Shown: positions 1-10,724 of the stretch, piece by piece
Layout of the letters: each line of letters starts with the position of its first letter
How positions within the stretch are numbered: position 1 is the stretch's first letter
Assembly: GCA_013002535.1 (NCBI GenBank)
Contig: JABDJK010000012.1
Coordinates: 1 to 64,000, forward strand
Direction: 5' to 3'
DNA from: Hyphococcus sp.
GTDB lineage: Bacteria > Pseudomonadota > Alphaproteobacteria > Caulobacterales > Parvularculaceae
Length of the DNA: 64,000 bases
Program-made: the position numbers and the translations under genes
The notes under the pieces: model-generated
What the model saw: the letters and a program-made list of their open reading frames with translations, nothing else
Told to the model about the DNA's origin: nothing
The model's database searches: none

Positions 1-120
1 CTCTGGGAGGCAATATTGACGCCGGTGACCTACAAGATCGTTGGCGCCCTCAAGCGTGCTGAAGGCGTTGATATTTACGATACTTCGACGGATTATTCGC
101 CGTTTTCGATCAAGGCCTGA
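1..120 (+). CDS. yhhQ: Queuosine precursor transporter (YhhQ/VUT family), C-terminal end only
   Basis: Only the last 39 codons are in the window, open from base 1 to the TGA at 118-120. The tail runs through TPVTYKIVGALKRAEGVDIY and ends DYSPFSIKA. It matches the C-terminus I know for the YhhQ/TIGR00697 inner-membrane family (a last membrane helix, then LKRxEGVDxxD and a DFxPF tail), which imports queuosine precursors used for tRNA wobble modification. The call rests on this short tail, so the rest of the protein is unverified. No terminator follows; the next 200 bases are non-coding. Confidence 0.7.
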   Translation, partial: LWEAILTPVTYKIVGALKRAEGVDIYDTSTDYSPFSIKA

Positions 121-141
121 ATATTGGATGCGGCGCACCAT

Positions 142-159
142 GGTTAATGGGGATTAACC
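142..159. promoter_or_regulatory. Inverted repeat GGTTAA-N6-TTAACC
   Basis: A perfect 6-bp inverted repeat with a 6-nt spacer lies 22 bases after the transporter stop. No T-run follows, so it is unlikely to be an intrinsic terminator. TTAA half-sites resemble CtrA recognition elements, but the CtrA consensus spacing is 7, not 6. A further TTAACCAT octamer (312-319) lies 24 bases before the start codon at 343. Together they may form the control region of the CTERM gene. A weak promoter-like pair, TTGCAC (250-255) and CATAAT (271-276), has sub-optimal 15-base spacing. Confidence 0.3.
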
Positions 160-342
160 CAATAAAGCGACAAAAAACTGCCGATTCACGCCATGGTTGC
201 GTTTTCGAAAGTTTAACGGTCCAATTGTTGCTCCTGCGAAGAAAAGCTCTTGCACTGTGCCTATTACAGGCATAATACTCGGTTTGTTAGGGGAGAAATC
301 TCGCTTTGAGATTAACCATTAGTATTTAGTATGGGGATTTCC

Positions 343-927
343 ATGAAGAAGTTAATTTTTGGCGCAATGATCGGCGCTATCGCGATGGCTGGCACGGCGT
401 CCGCGAACATCATCACCGTTTCTGGTTCCGATCCAGATGGAGCGGGTCCAGATGAGCCAATTACCATTGATTGTGCGCCATCTTGTGAAGCTTTCACAGG
501 TGCAGGCGGCGTTGATTGGGGTGGGGCAGTCGTTGATCCAACCGGTCTCGGCACGCCCTCGATGACATTGGCGGACGTATATGACGGCGCGCCTGCTGGC
601 GTTGCCGACGAATTGATGGATATCAATACGCTTGCCGGCACGAGCTTTACGGCTGCGGACTATTCCAAAGATGACACGTCTCCACCATCAATGTTTACGA
701 CCATGGCGGCGTACATCGGCTTGAAGCTTGGTCCCGATGTAATTTACTTGATCAATACATCAGGCGGCGCGTTGATGATCACGGTCGATACAGGCGACGT
801 ACGCGGTTCTGGTCTCAGCCACATCACCGAATTCGGCGAAGTTGAGATTCCGGTTCCCGGTGCGATCTGGTTGATGGTTGCCGGCATCGCAGGCCTCGGC
901 TTTTCATCCCGCAAGAAAAAAGCCTAA
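343..927 (+). CDS. Secreted protein with a VPLPA/PEP-CTERM-type sorting signal
   Basis: The product is 194 aa. It has a clear Sec signal peptide (MKKLIFG, then a small hydrophobic core ending ASA-N around residue 22) and an Asp/Gly/Pro-rich mature part. The tail IPVPGAIWLMVAGIAGLGF followed by SSRKKKA is the layout of exosortase substrates: a VPxP-type motif, one membrane helix, then a basic cluster. Such proteins are exported, processed and anchored or released by an exosortase that is usually encoded elsewhere. ATG 343 is preferred over the in-frame ATG 331 because GGGGA (332-336) lies 6 bases before it and the signal peptide begins there. The gene appears monocistronic and is closed by a terminator. 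The mature domain is not recognised. Confidence 0.75.
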   Translation: MKKLIFGAMIGAIAMAGTASANIITVSGSDPDGAGPDEPITIDCAPSCEAFTGAGGVDWGGAVVDPTGLGTPSMTLADVYDGAPAGVADELMDINTLAGTSFTAADYSKDDTSPPSMFTTMAAYIGLKLGPDVIYLINTSGGALMITVDTGDVRGSGLSHITEFGEVEIPVPGAIWLMVAGIAGLGFSSRKKKA

Positions 928-951
928 AGCGTAATTGCTTTCAGAATTTCG

Positions 952-980
952 AAAAGGCCCGCTTTTCAGCGGGCTTTTTC
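952..980 (+). terminator. Intrinsic terminator after the CTERM gene
   Basis: GCCCGC (957-962) and GCGGGC (969-974) form a 6-bp GC stem around a T-rich loop. A-rich sequence precedes it and TTTTT (975-979) follows. Confidence 0.85.
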
Positions 981-1125
981 TTTGCGCGATGCTCCAGACG
1001 GATTTGACAGGCATTTACTCCCGTCCTATACGCCGCGCTTCATTGACGGGTAGGCGCGTGGACCGCCGTTGAGATCGCGATCGGGGATAGGCCCCGTCGC
1101 CGGGCCGCGCCGAGAGTGAGGATAT

Positions 1126-1743
1126 ATGTCAAAGCGCATTAGCGCCAAGCACAAGCTTGACCGCCGGGTTGGCGAAAACGTCTGGGGCCGGCCAAAATCA
1201 CCAGTAAACAAACGCGATTACGGACCTGGCATGCACGGCCAGCGCCGCAAAGGTAAGCCGTCTGACTTTGGCCTTCAGCTGATGGCGAAGCAAAAACTGA
1301 AAGGCTACTACGGGAACATCACGGAAAAGCAGTTTTCCAAGATCTATGACCGCGCCGTTAGCCAGCGCGGCAACACAGCCGAACAATTGATCGGACTTCT
1401 TGAAAGCCGTCTCGACGCCATCGTTTACCGTGCGAAATTCGTGCCGACAGTTTTTGCGGCGCGCCAGTTCATTAATCACGGTCACGTATTGCTGAACGGC
1501 GTTCGCACAAATATTCCATCAGTCCGATTGAAGCCGGGCGACGTTGTTGAGATCAAAGAAAAATCAAAAAACATGGCGCTGGTCCTGGAAGCTTTGCAAA
1601 GTCCGGAACGCGACATTCCTGATTACATCGACGTCGATCCTAAAAAGATGACCGTCACTTATATTCGCGTACCGGAATTCGCCGAGGTGCCGTACCCTTG
1701 CACAATGGAACCAAATCTCGTCGTCGAATATTATTCTTCGTAA
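1126..1743 (+). CDS. rpsD: 30S ribosomal protein S4
   Basis: The 205-aa product has the usual S4 length. It opens [14 protein letters not shown] and carries the conserved GPGMHGQRR segment near residue 39, followed by the S4 RNA-binding fold (about residues 94-155, including SRLDAIVYR and HGHVLLNG). The C-terminus VVEYYSS is typical. S4 is a primary 16S rRNA-binding assembly protein. This is the non-zinc form, without the N-terminal four-cysteine cluster. GAGAGTGAGG upstream supplies the ribosome binding site. As is common in this class, the gene stands alone rather than in the alpha operon, and it is followed by a strong terminator. Confidence 0.98.
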   Translation: MSKRISAKHKLDRRVGENVWGRPKSPVNKRDYGPGMHGQRRKGKPSDFGLQLMAKQKLKGYYGNITEKQFSKIYDRAVSQRGNTAEQLIGLLESRLDAIVYRAKFVPTVFAARQFINHGHVLLNGVRTNIPSVRLKPGDVVEIKEKSKNMALVLEALQSPERDIPDYIDVDPKKMTVTYIRVPEFAEVPYPCTMEPNLVVEYYSS

Positions 1744-1766
1744 GAAGGAAATCGAATTTAAGTTTG

Positions 1767-1796
1767 AAAAGGCCGCTCATCGGAGCGGCCTTTTTA
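1767..1796. terminator. Bidirectional terminator between rpsD and the GNAT gene
   Basis: AAGGCCGCTC and GAGCGGCCTT form a 10-bp perfect stem around ATCG, with A's on the left and T's on the right. It can therefore act in both directions for the convergent genes. The GNAT stop codon (1794-1796) overlaps its right flank. Confidence 0.92.
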
Positions 1797-2351
1797 GTAT
1801 GATGGTTCAAATACCCACCGCGTCACAGCTTGGCGATAATTGATAGGGCCGGGAACGGTCTCATAAGTTTTCAGATATTTGAAGCCGGCGGTCTGCAGTG
1901 TTCTGTTTGGCGCTACATTATATGCGTTCGGCTCGCAAAAGAGTTTTTTCAGTTTCAAGCGTTCGAAATATAAACGGACGCTTTCGATAACGCATCTTGC
2001 GCCGACGCCTTTGTTGCGGCTATCGGCGTCGAGCACATGCAGATGCATGCGCGCTGAGGCGCCGAATTCAATTTGGTCGACGCTCGAAAATCCGATTTGC
2101 AGCTCGCCCGACAACCATACCAGCTGGAAAGTCTCGCGCTTTTCAATCGCGCGCGCGTAGTCGGCTGCGTACGTTTCAAACCAAGCCTCGCGCGCCGGAA
2201 GCCGAATTCGATCCACACCCAGCATACGCAAGTAATCGTCCGACGCCTTGTGAAAATAATCGATCCGAATGCCAACTTCGCTGAGCGCCATTTCTCGCAC
2301 GGACAACGCACCGCAATTATTCGATTGGCCGGGCAGGCTGGTGTCAGCCAC
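1794..2351 (-). CDS. GNAT-family N-acetyltransferase
   Basis: This 185-aa protein has one acetyltransferase domain. Visible features are the central beta strand MHLHVLDADSRNKGVG, which fits the acetyl-CoA pyrophosphate-binding motif (R/Q-x-x-G-x-G/A, here RNKGVG), and the late NxxxNRTLQTAGFKYL segment typical of RimJ/RimL-like members. The substrate cannot be inferred. The GTG start overlaps the mlaC stop by 8 bases, suggesting translational coupling; an internal ATG at 2291, just before the conserved GIRIDYF stretch, is a shorter alternative. It is the last gene of the mlaA-mlaC transcription unit and ends in the shared terminator. Confidence 0.8.
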   Translation of the reverse strand: MADTSLPGQSNNCGALSVREMALSEVGIRIDYFHKASDDYLRMLGVDRIRLPAREAWFETYAADYARAIEKRETFQLVWLSGELQIGFSSVDQIEFGASARMHLHVLDADSRNKGVGARCVIESVRLYFERLKLKKLFCEPNAYNVAPNRTLQTAGFKYLKTYETVPGPINYRQAVTRWVFEPSY

Positions 2352-2970
2352 CGACTTGTTTGCGCATCTGCGCGATCAGCGCATCAATGCCCGTCGCGCC
2401 GCCGCCATTATTGGCGATAACAGACGTAAACTGGCTGCGTTGCTCGATCGCGAGCCAGACATTGTCGGCGCCGGCGTCGACGACGGCCATGTCGCCGTCT
2501 TTCGAACGGTAAACCCGCCATTGAATGACGGCGTCGGCGAACGGATCACCCGGGTTTGGATCCGCGAGTTTGGAATTGACGATGATATCGCGCTCGGACC
2601 GGTCGATAGATCCGGTGACTTCAAGACGCTGTCCGGAATAATTGGAAAGGGCGTTTTGATAGACGATCGTAGCATATTGTTTGAACAGCGGCAGATATTC
2701 ATCGCGTTGTTCGGCGGTCATTTGACGTGCATATTGTCCGAGCGTGAAAAGTGCAACGCGGCGCATGTCGACATGCTTATCGACGAGGTCAGCAATGCCG
2801 TCGAGCACAGCGTCTTCTGTCTCTGCGTTTAAAACCGGTTCCGCTTCAACCAGGATGGCGCCGATGTAAGATTCAGCAGGTTCATCAGCGAGCGCAACAG
2901 TCGGCGATGACAACGCCGCCGCCGCGAAAGCGCCAACACAAATTGAACGAAAGTTTTTCAGTGAAAACAT
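2344..2970 (-). CDS. mlaC: MlaC/Ttg2D family phospholipid-binding periplasmic protein
   Basis: The product is 208 aa. An N-terminal signal peptide (hydrophobic core GAFAAAALSS, cleavage near ALA-D around residue 29) precedes an MlaC domain with the conserved FTLGQYARQMT segment and the later Y...IVYQNALSNYSGQ and DPFADAVIQWRVYR stretches. MlaC shuttles phospholipids between the outer-membrane MlaA-porin complex and the inner-membrane MlaFEDB transporter. Here it lies 27 bases downstream of mlaA, without mlaFED in the window, an mla arrangement often seen in alphaproteobacteria. The last bases overlap the GNAT start. Confidence 0.9.
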   Translation of the reverse strand: MFSLKNFRSICVGAFAAAALSSPTVALADEPAESYIGAILVEAEPVLNAETEDAVLDGIADLVDKHVDMRRVALFTLGQYARQMTAEQRDEYLPLFKQYATIVYQNALSNYSGQRLEVTGSIDRSERDIIVNSKLADPNPGDPFADAVIQWRVYRSKDGDMAVVDAGADNVWLAIEQRSQFTSVIANNGGGATGIDALIAQMRKQVGG

Positions 2971-2997
2971 TTTTTTTTAATACCCCAGTCGGCGATC

Positions 2998-3852
2998 TTA
3001 TTGATCGTCCTCAGAAAGAACATCAGCAAGATCATCTTCAGCTAAATCTTCTTCCAATAATTCATCCAGCTCATCGAAATCGTCAAAACCGCCAATGTCC
3101 GGCAAGTCGTCGAAAACTGTTTGGCCATTGGCGATTTCGCGCCTGCGGCTTTGTAGATAAAAACTGCGCACTGAAGCATAATAATCGAGCGAATTCTCTT
3201 TGATGTCAGCCAACGGTTCAAGGAGCGGTTCGCGTACTGATAGCGCTGTCGCGCCTGTACGCGCATATCGTGTGTAGCTTGCGGCGTCAGTGCGCAGCCA
3301 GAATACCGGATCAGCGACAGTTTCTGTCGCCATGCCAAACCCGTCGCGCAATGTGCTCGGGCCGAAAAAAGGCAAATATAGATATGGCCCTGAATCAAGA
3401 CCCCAGACTGCAAGCGTTTGACCGAAATCCTCTGTATGGGGCTCAATCCCCATGCGCGCGGCCGGATCGCCCATACCGCCGAAACCGATTGTCGTGTTTA
3501 CGACAAAGCGACTTGCAGTGTCGCCAGCGCGTTTGAACTCCCCTTGCAGAATATCATTGACGAACGTGAATGGCGCGCGTGCGTTGGCGAGCAAGTTCCT
3601 GATGCCTTTGCGTTGTTTCTTATGGGTTGTCGCGCGGTAGACCTTTGCAGCGGGAACGACAATGGCTTCGTCAAGCACATTGTTGACTGCAAACATTTTG
3701 CGGTTGAATCCTTCCCACGGATCATTGGTCGCTGATGCAGAAGTATCAGCTGTTCCGGCCTCAAGCTCTTCGGCAAAGGCGTCGGACTGCGCCGCCGCGC
3801 CAGGTGACGCAAGCAAAATGGCCGCTGAAAATATAAATACTACGCTTTTCAC
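2998..3852 (-). CDS. mlaA: MlaA (VacJ) outer-membrane lipid asymmetry protein, apparently not a lipoprotein
   Basis: The family core is plain: NDPWEGFNRKMFAVN, RNLLANARAPFTFVNDILQG, FGQTLAVWGLDSGPYLYLPF and GPSTLRDGFG. MlaA extracts phospholipids from the outer leaflet and passes them to MlaC. I chose GTG 3852 because AGAGGA lies 6 bases upstream and the signal peptide (VKSVVFIFSAAILLASPGAAA-Q) starts there. ATG 3867 and a longer frame to 3933 are alternatives. Unlike the E. coli protein there is no lipobox; in fact there is no cysteine anywhere, so signal peptidase I processing is inferred. The C-terminus is a strongly acidic Asp/Glu/Leu tail of about 30 residues. Confidence 0.92.
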   Translation of the reverse strand: MKSVVFIFSAAILLASPGAAAQSDAFAEELEAGTADTSASATNDPWEGFNRKMFAVNNVLDEAIVVPAAKVYRATTHKKQRKGIRNLLANARAPFTFVNDILQGEFKRAGDTASRFVVNTTIGFGGMGDPAARMGIEPHTEDFGQTLAVWGLDSGPYLYLPFFGPSTLRDGFGMATETVADPVFWLRTDAASYTRYARTGATALSVREPLLEPLADIKENSLDYYASVRSFYLQSRRREIANGQTVFDDLPDIGGFDDFDELDELLEEDLAEDDLADVLSEDDQ

Positions 3853-4012
3853 GCCGTTTCCTCTCATGGCTGAGAATCGCCGAATACCTTGGTTTTTTCG
3901 TGGCAAAGATAGTGCGGTCATTGGGCCCCGCAAACCTTAATTGTCAAAATGCCTGGATTCGCGCCTATTTTTCCAAATTCTTGATTTTGCTGATAAACCC
4001 CGTCTTGTCATC

Positions 4013-4032
4013 ATATAAAGATATCTTTATAT
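4013..4032. promoter_or_regulatory. Perfect 20-bp palindrome, probable SahR operator
   Basis: ATATAAAGAT and ATCTTTATAT form an uninterrupted palindrome 22 bases before the sahR start codon, inside an A/T-rich promoter region. ArsR-type dimers bind such palindromes, and SahR regulators are known to control methionine-cycle genes from similar A/T-rich sites. Position, symmetry and the identity of the first gene support autoregulation of sahR-metF-metH. Direct binding is inferred. Confidence 0.75.
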
Positions 4033-4054
4033 CTTTTCCGGCAGTATTTCGGGC

Positions 4055-5059
4055 GTGAAGGTGAGCTTGGACGGTACTCTTGGCATTTTTCGTGCGGTCG
4101 GCGAGGAGACGCGCCTCCGGATTATGGCGTTGTTGGTCTGCGGCGATCTGACGGTCAGTGAAATCACGTCAATCCTGGCGCAGAGCCAGCCGCGGGTCAG
4201 CCGTCATCTGAAGATACTCGCTGAAGCCGGGCTCGCCGAACGTCATCGCGAGGGCGCGTGGATGTTTTACCGCGCCGCCAGCCCGCTGGAAAACAAAGAA
4301 ATTGCCGGCGTTCTGGAAACCGTGCGGACCATGTCGCATTCCGGTGATCGCATTCTGGCGCGCGACCGAGAACGATTTACCCAAAGCCGGGAAGCGCGCG
4401 CCGCGCTTGCCGCGAAATATTTTCAGGAAAACGCGAAAGAATGGAATCGAATTCGCCGGTTGCATCTGCCGGAAGCAGATATTGAGGAAAAGCTGCGCGA
4501 TATCGTTGGTTCTGATGATGTAGATTTGTTTATCGATCTCGGCACCGGCTCGGGCCGGATGCTGGAAATTTTTTCTGATCGTTTTCAACGTGGCATTGGA
4601 TTTGACCTTTCCCATGAGATGTTGGCGGTCGCTCGTAACAATCTTGAAAACGCGGATATCGAAAATGCGCAAGTGCGTCATGGAGATTTATTTGCAATCC
4701 CCCATGAAGGCGGCCAGGCGGATATCGTCTGCATACACCATGTGTTGCATTATCTTGCCGCGCCGGAAGATGCGGTGCGCGAAGCGGCACGGCTCTTAAA
4801 GCCGGGCGGGAAAATAATTGTTTCAGATTTCGCACCCCATGATCTCGAATTTTTGCGCGAAGAGCATGCGCACCGGCGGTTGGGCTTTGCCGATGAAGAA
4901 GTCTCTGACTGGTTTGACGGCGCGGGATTGACGTTAAAACAGACCGAAGCTCTTTCGCCGAATTCGCGAGACGACAAAAAGCTGACTGTCAAGATATGGC
5001 TTGCAGAGGCGCCGGCGGGCGTGCGCCGGTTGCATGACCAAAAAGTTACGCGAGCATAA
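4055..5059 (+). CDS. sahR: ArsR-family regulator fused to a SAM-dependent methyltransferase domain (SahR type)
   Basis: The 334-aa product starts with an ArsR/SmtB winged helix (about residues 8-95; recognition region LAQSQPRVSRHLKILAEAGL, wing GAWMFYR). A class I methyltransferase fold follows (about 120-320), with SAM motif I DLGTGSGRM at 161-169, GFDLS, and HHVLHYLAAPEDAVREAARL further on. This two-domain layout is that of SahR, known to sense S-adenosylhomocysteine and repress methionine-cycle genes; the second domain is thought to be a ligand sensor rather than an enzyme. No metal-binding Cys pair of the ELCVCDL type is seen. It starts at GTG 4055 and is followed after 12 bases by metF. 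Confidence 0.85.
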   Translation: MKVSLDGTLGIFRAVGEETRLRIMALLVCGDLTVSEITSILAQSQPRVSRHLKILAEAGLAERHREGAWMFYRAASPLENKEIAGVLETVRTMSHSGDRILARDRERFTQSREARAALAAKYFQENAKEWNRIRRLHLPEADIEEKLRDIVGSDDVDLFIDLGTGSGRMLEIFSDRFQRGIGFDLSHEMLAVARNNLENADIENAQVRHGDLFAIPHEGGQADIVCIHHVLHYLAAPEDAVREAARLLKPGGKIIVSDFAPHDLEFLREEHAHRRLGFADEEVSDWFDGAGLTLKQTEALSPNSRDDKKLTVKIWLAEAPAGVRRLHDQKVTRA

Positions 5060-5071
5060 GGTTTTAAGACA

Positions 5072-5956
5072 ATGTCCAATCTGAATGTGTCATTCGAATT
5101 TTTTCCGCCAAAGACGGACAAAATGAATGAATCCCTTTGGCGTTCTTTTAACAAGTTGACGCCGCTTCGCCCGCGCTTTGTCTCAGTTACATATGGCGCG
5201 GGCGGCACGACACGTTCACGCACCCATGACACCGTAGCCCGCATGATCAAAAAAGGCGCGGCGCCGGTTGCGGCGCATTTGACCTGCGTCGCTGCGACCA
5301 AGAACGAAGTCGACGACGTCTTGCGCAACTATTGGAAATCGGGCGTTCGTCACATCGTCGCTCTGCGCGGCGATCCGCCGGGCGGCGCGGGTGAGCCGTT
5401 CACGCCCCATCCCGGCGGTTATGAAAACGCTGCTGCGCTTGCGGCAGGCGCCAAAAAAATTGGCGATTTCGAAATTACCGTCGGTTGCTATCCGGAGAAA
5501 CATCCGGATTCTCCATCAGAAGCCGCCGATATTGAAATGCTGAAACGCAAAATTGACGCCGGGGCGACACGCGCGATCACACAATTCTTCTACGATAACC
5601 AGGCGTTTTTGCGCTATCGCGACAGACTCGATGCAGCCGGCGTTAAAATTCCGGTGGCGCCGGGCATTATGCCGGTGACGAATTTTAATGGCTTGCGGCG
5701 GATGGCGGATATTTGCGGCGCCACCATTCCGGGGCGCCTCGTCAAACTGTTTGAAAACCTGGACGACGATCCGTCAACACGGAAATTGATAGCGGCGACG
5801 GTCGCAGCGCAACAATGCCTAGAACTCGCCGATGAGGGTGTCGAGGATTTTCATTTCTACACATTAAACCGCGATGAGCTCACCTATGCGCTTTGTTTGA
5901 TGCTTGGCGTCAGGCCAGACTTATCGCTCCAGGACGCTGGCGAAGGCGCCGCTTGA
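5072..5956 (+). CDS. metF: 5,10-methylenetetrahydrofolate reductase
   Basis: This 294-aa FAD-dependent TIM-barrel enzyme reduces 5,10-methylene-THF to 5-methyl-THF, the methyl donor for MetH. The sequence shows SFEFFPPK at residues 7-14 (catalytic Glu9), VTYGAGG near 39-45, LRGDPP at 98-103, and TQFFYDN with PGIMPV further on. The length is normal for bacterial MetF. It lies between sahR and metH with short gaps (12 bases before, about 42 to the preferred metH start), so the three are probably one transcript controlled by the palindrome upstream of sahR. Confidence 0.97.
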   Translation: MSNLNVSFEFFPPKTDKMNESLWRSFNKLTPLRPRFVSVTYGAGGTTRSRTHDTVARMIKKGAAPVAAHLTCVAATKNEVDDVLRNYWKSGVRHIVALRGDPPGGAGEPFTPHPGGYENAAALAAGAKKIGDFEITVGCYPEKHPDSPSEAADIEMLKRKIDAGATRAITQFFYDNQAFLRYRDRLDAAGVKIPVAPGIMPVTNFNGLRRMADICGATIPGRLVKLFENLDDDPSTRKLIAATVAAQQCLELADEGVEDFHFYTLNRDELTYALCLMLGVRPDLSLQDAGEGAA

Positions 5957-5998
5957 ATTACAATGCCGGTTTTTACTGGCTTTCTCAGGAAAATCACA

Positions 5999-8659
<2,661 letters not shown>

Positions 8660-8722
8660 TTTGCACAATCGCCGCAGTTCGTTCTCTGGCAAATCCCGGT
8701 CCGGCCCGGTAAGACCAGATAT

Positions 8723-9406
8723 ATGAGTTTTTGGGAACGTATAGAAAAAGCGGCCAAGACCGCGCGGCGACGAACCATCGGGGCGTTGCTCGACGCGATC
8801 GCTACGCAGAAACAACGGCGCAATGAAGCGGCGTTCTCGATCGCGTTGATCGCGTTGTCGGCGAAAATGGCCAAGGCCGACGGCGTTGTCACCGACGATG
8901 AAATAGATGCTTTCCGCGAATTTTTCAGCTTTCCTGAAGATCAGGCCGACAAGGTGCGCATGGTCTATCATCTGGCGCAACAGGACGTCGCCGGATTTGA
9001 GGAATACCTCACCAAGATTTCCAAGATTTTCGAAGACGCGCCGCAAGTGCTGGAAGACGTTCTTGATTGTTTGTTTTTCGTTGCTGCTGCAGATGGCGTC
9101 GCCCATCCGCGCGAACTCGAATTGCTCGACCGCGCCGCAGAAGTATTTGGCCTGACCGACGGTTCATACCGTCGATTGAAGGCCGCGCATTTGGGCTTTG
9201 GCGATGATGATCCGTACTTAATTTTGGGTGTTGCTCACGACGCGACCCTGGAAAATGTAAAGGACGCGTATCACGCGCTGGTGCGCGAACATCACCCTGA
9301 TGCGCTTATGTCGCGCGGCGTCCCGCCGGATCTCGTCAAGATCGCAGAAGGGCGAATGGCGGCCATAAATACCGCTTATGAGCGAATATTAACCGAAATC
9401 ACATAG
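8723..9406 (+). CDS. djlA: DjlA-like co-chaperone: TerB domain plus C-terminal J domain
   Basis: The 227-aa product has a TerB-like helical domain (about residues 36-150, with AKMAKADGVVTDDEIDAFREFF and a second VAAADGVAHPRELELL repeat). A C-terminal J domain follows (162-227; DPYLILGV and HPD at 191-193, the motif that stimulates DnaK ATPase). Unlike E. coli DjlA there is no N-terminal membrane anchor; the N-terminus is basic and amphipathic. In many alphaproteobacteria this gene sits just before an N-acetylmuramoyl-L-alanine amidase. Here a small membrane protein and a permease gene intervene. Confidence 0.88.
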   Translation: MSFWERIEKAAKTARRRTIGALLDAIATQKQRRNEAAFSIALIALSAKMAKADGVVTDDEIDAFREFFSFPEDQADKVRMVYHLAQQDVAGFEEYLTKISKIFEDAPQVLEDVLDCLFFVAAADGVAHPRELELLDRAAEVFGLTDGSYRRLKAAHLGFGDDDPYLILGVAHDATLENVKDAYHALVREHHPDALMSRGVPPDLVKIAEGRMAAINTAYERILTEIT

Positions 9407-9489
9407 ATGTTTCCTAAAGATGAGCGATATTCACTGGACGAATGGCCTCGTCTTTGCTTTGATTATTAACGTATTTGAACGAGTCGTGT

Positions 9490-9723
9490 GTGGTGAAATC
9501 TCTGGAAACGCAAACTACGTCTGGCGAATTGGCGAATTCTGAGCGTCAAAACCTTAAGTCCCGTTTGACGGATATTGTCGTTTTTTCCGGATTCCTGGCC
9601 CTGTCCGGCATTGCGGTTCTGGCTTTCGCGGTGGCGACACCGATCATCCTTTTAATTTCCGCGATCGTTGGTTTGACGAGTGGAAATGACGATCGCGGCA
9701 ACTGGCGACCCGCCGCAGCCTGA
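9490..9723 (+). CDS. Small membrane protein of unknown function
   Basis: The product is about 77 aa: a polar N-terminus with many Thr, Ser and Glu, one long or two short hydrophobic segments (IVVFSGFLALSGIAVLAFAV, then IILLISAIVGL), and a polar Asn/Asp/Arg tail. No family is recognised. The start is uncertain: tandem GTG codons at 9490 and 9493 or a TTG at 9475 are possible, and none has a good ribosome binding site. The coding frame is inferred from the membrane-protein-like composition and position between djlA and the permease gene. Confidence 0.5.
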   Translation: MVKSLETQTTSGELANSERQNLKSRLTDIVVFSGFLALSGIAVLAFAVATPIILLISAIVGLTSGNDDRGNWRPAAA

Positions 9724-9812
9724 AATTTTTCGAAATTAATGTCGATTATAATTGGGGTGCGCCGCATGGCAGCGTAGAAGGCGACTCTGTCCTCGCCGTA
9801 AAGCCAAGCTGC

Positions 9813-10724
9813 ATGAGCCCCCGCGAATTCGCCGTATTGATAACGATGTGTCTCCTTTGGGGGTTCCATTTCGTCGTCATCAAAGTTGCCGTTGGCGAAA
9901 TTCCGCCGATATTTTACGCGGCGATCAGGATGACACTCGTAGCTTTTATCATGGCGCGATTTTTACGCTGGCGACCGGGTGAGATGGCGCCGGTGATGGG
10001 CGCTGCGGTGTGTCTCGGCGCCTTGAATTATTCTTTCATGTTCACCGGCGTTAAATTTGCGACGGCTTCAACCGCTGCAATTGCGCTGGAATTGTTCGTT
10101 CCCTTTGCGACGATTTTGTCGGTGATATTTCTTGGAGAACGTATCGGTTTGCCGCGCATCTTAGGTATGGCGTTCGCGTTTGCCGGCGTCGCGATTATCG
10201 CGTTAGGCAAAGATGATCATATTTCGCCAGAGACCCGTATTGGCCTTGGCGTTGGACTTGTCGCTTGCGGTGCATTTGTAGAAGGCGTTGGTGCGGTCCT
10301 GATCAAAAAGGCGACGTCGTTTAAGCCGCACGAATTATTGGCCTGGTTTTCGCTGATTGGCGCAATTTGCCTTTGGTTGATCACCATCGTCTTTGAAAGC
10401 GGGCAGCAAGAAGCACTTGCTGCGGCGGACAAAAATTTGATCATTGGCGCAATACTGTATTCGGCGATTGGCGGATCGATCATTGGTCACTCGGCTTATT
10501 ATTGGCTCTTGAAGCGGTTGCCGATGTCGGTGGTCGCGCCAAGTGTTCTGCTTACGACACTAATCGCAGTATTTTTCTCGGTCATTTTACTGGATGAGCC
10601 ATTCGGGCCGCGCTTTATCATTGGCGGCGCTATGGTGCTGGCGGGCGTTGGCGTTGTGATTTTGCGAAATACAGCAAATAGCGGCATAAAAGCGCCATCT
10701 AGTGAGGTTACGCCGACACCATGA
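9813..10724 (+). CDS. EamA/DMT-family membrane transporter
   Basis: The 303-aa protein has about ten predicted membrane helices in two EamA repeats (roughly residues 5-135 and 150-285). Typical motifs are LLWGFHFVVIKVAVGEIPP near the N-terminus, ATASTAAIALELFVPFATILSVIFLGER closing repeat one, and SVVAPSVLLTTLIAVFFSVILLDEP in repeat two. Family members export amino acids and small metabolites; the substrate cannot be predicted. Its TGA overlaps the ATG of the amidase gene by 4 bases, so the two are probably cotranscribed. Confidence 0.9.
   Translation: MSPREFAVLITMCLLWGFHFVVIKVAVGEIPPIFYAAIRMTLVAFIMARFLRWRPGEMAPVMGAAVCLGALNYSFMFTGVKFATASTAAIALELFVPFATILSVIFLGERIGLPRILGMAFAFAGVAIIALGKDDHISPETRIGLGVGLVACGAFVEGVGAVLIKKATSFKPHELLAWFSLIGAICLWLITIVFESGQQEALAAADKNLIIGAILYSAIGGSIIGHSAYYWLLKRLPMSVVAPSVLLTTLIAVFFSVILLDEPFGPRFIIGGAMVLAGVGVVILRNTANSGIKAPSSEVTPTP

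Noticed and set aside
142-159. Inverted repeat after the transporter gene as an intrinsic terminator
   Set aside because: The stem is A/T-rich and lacks a following T-run on either strand.
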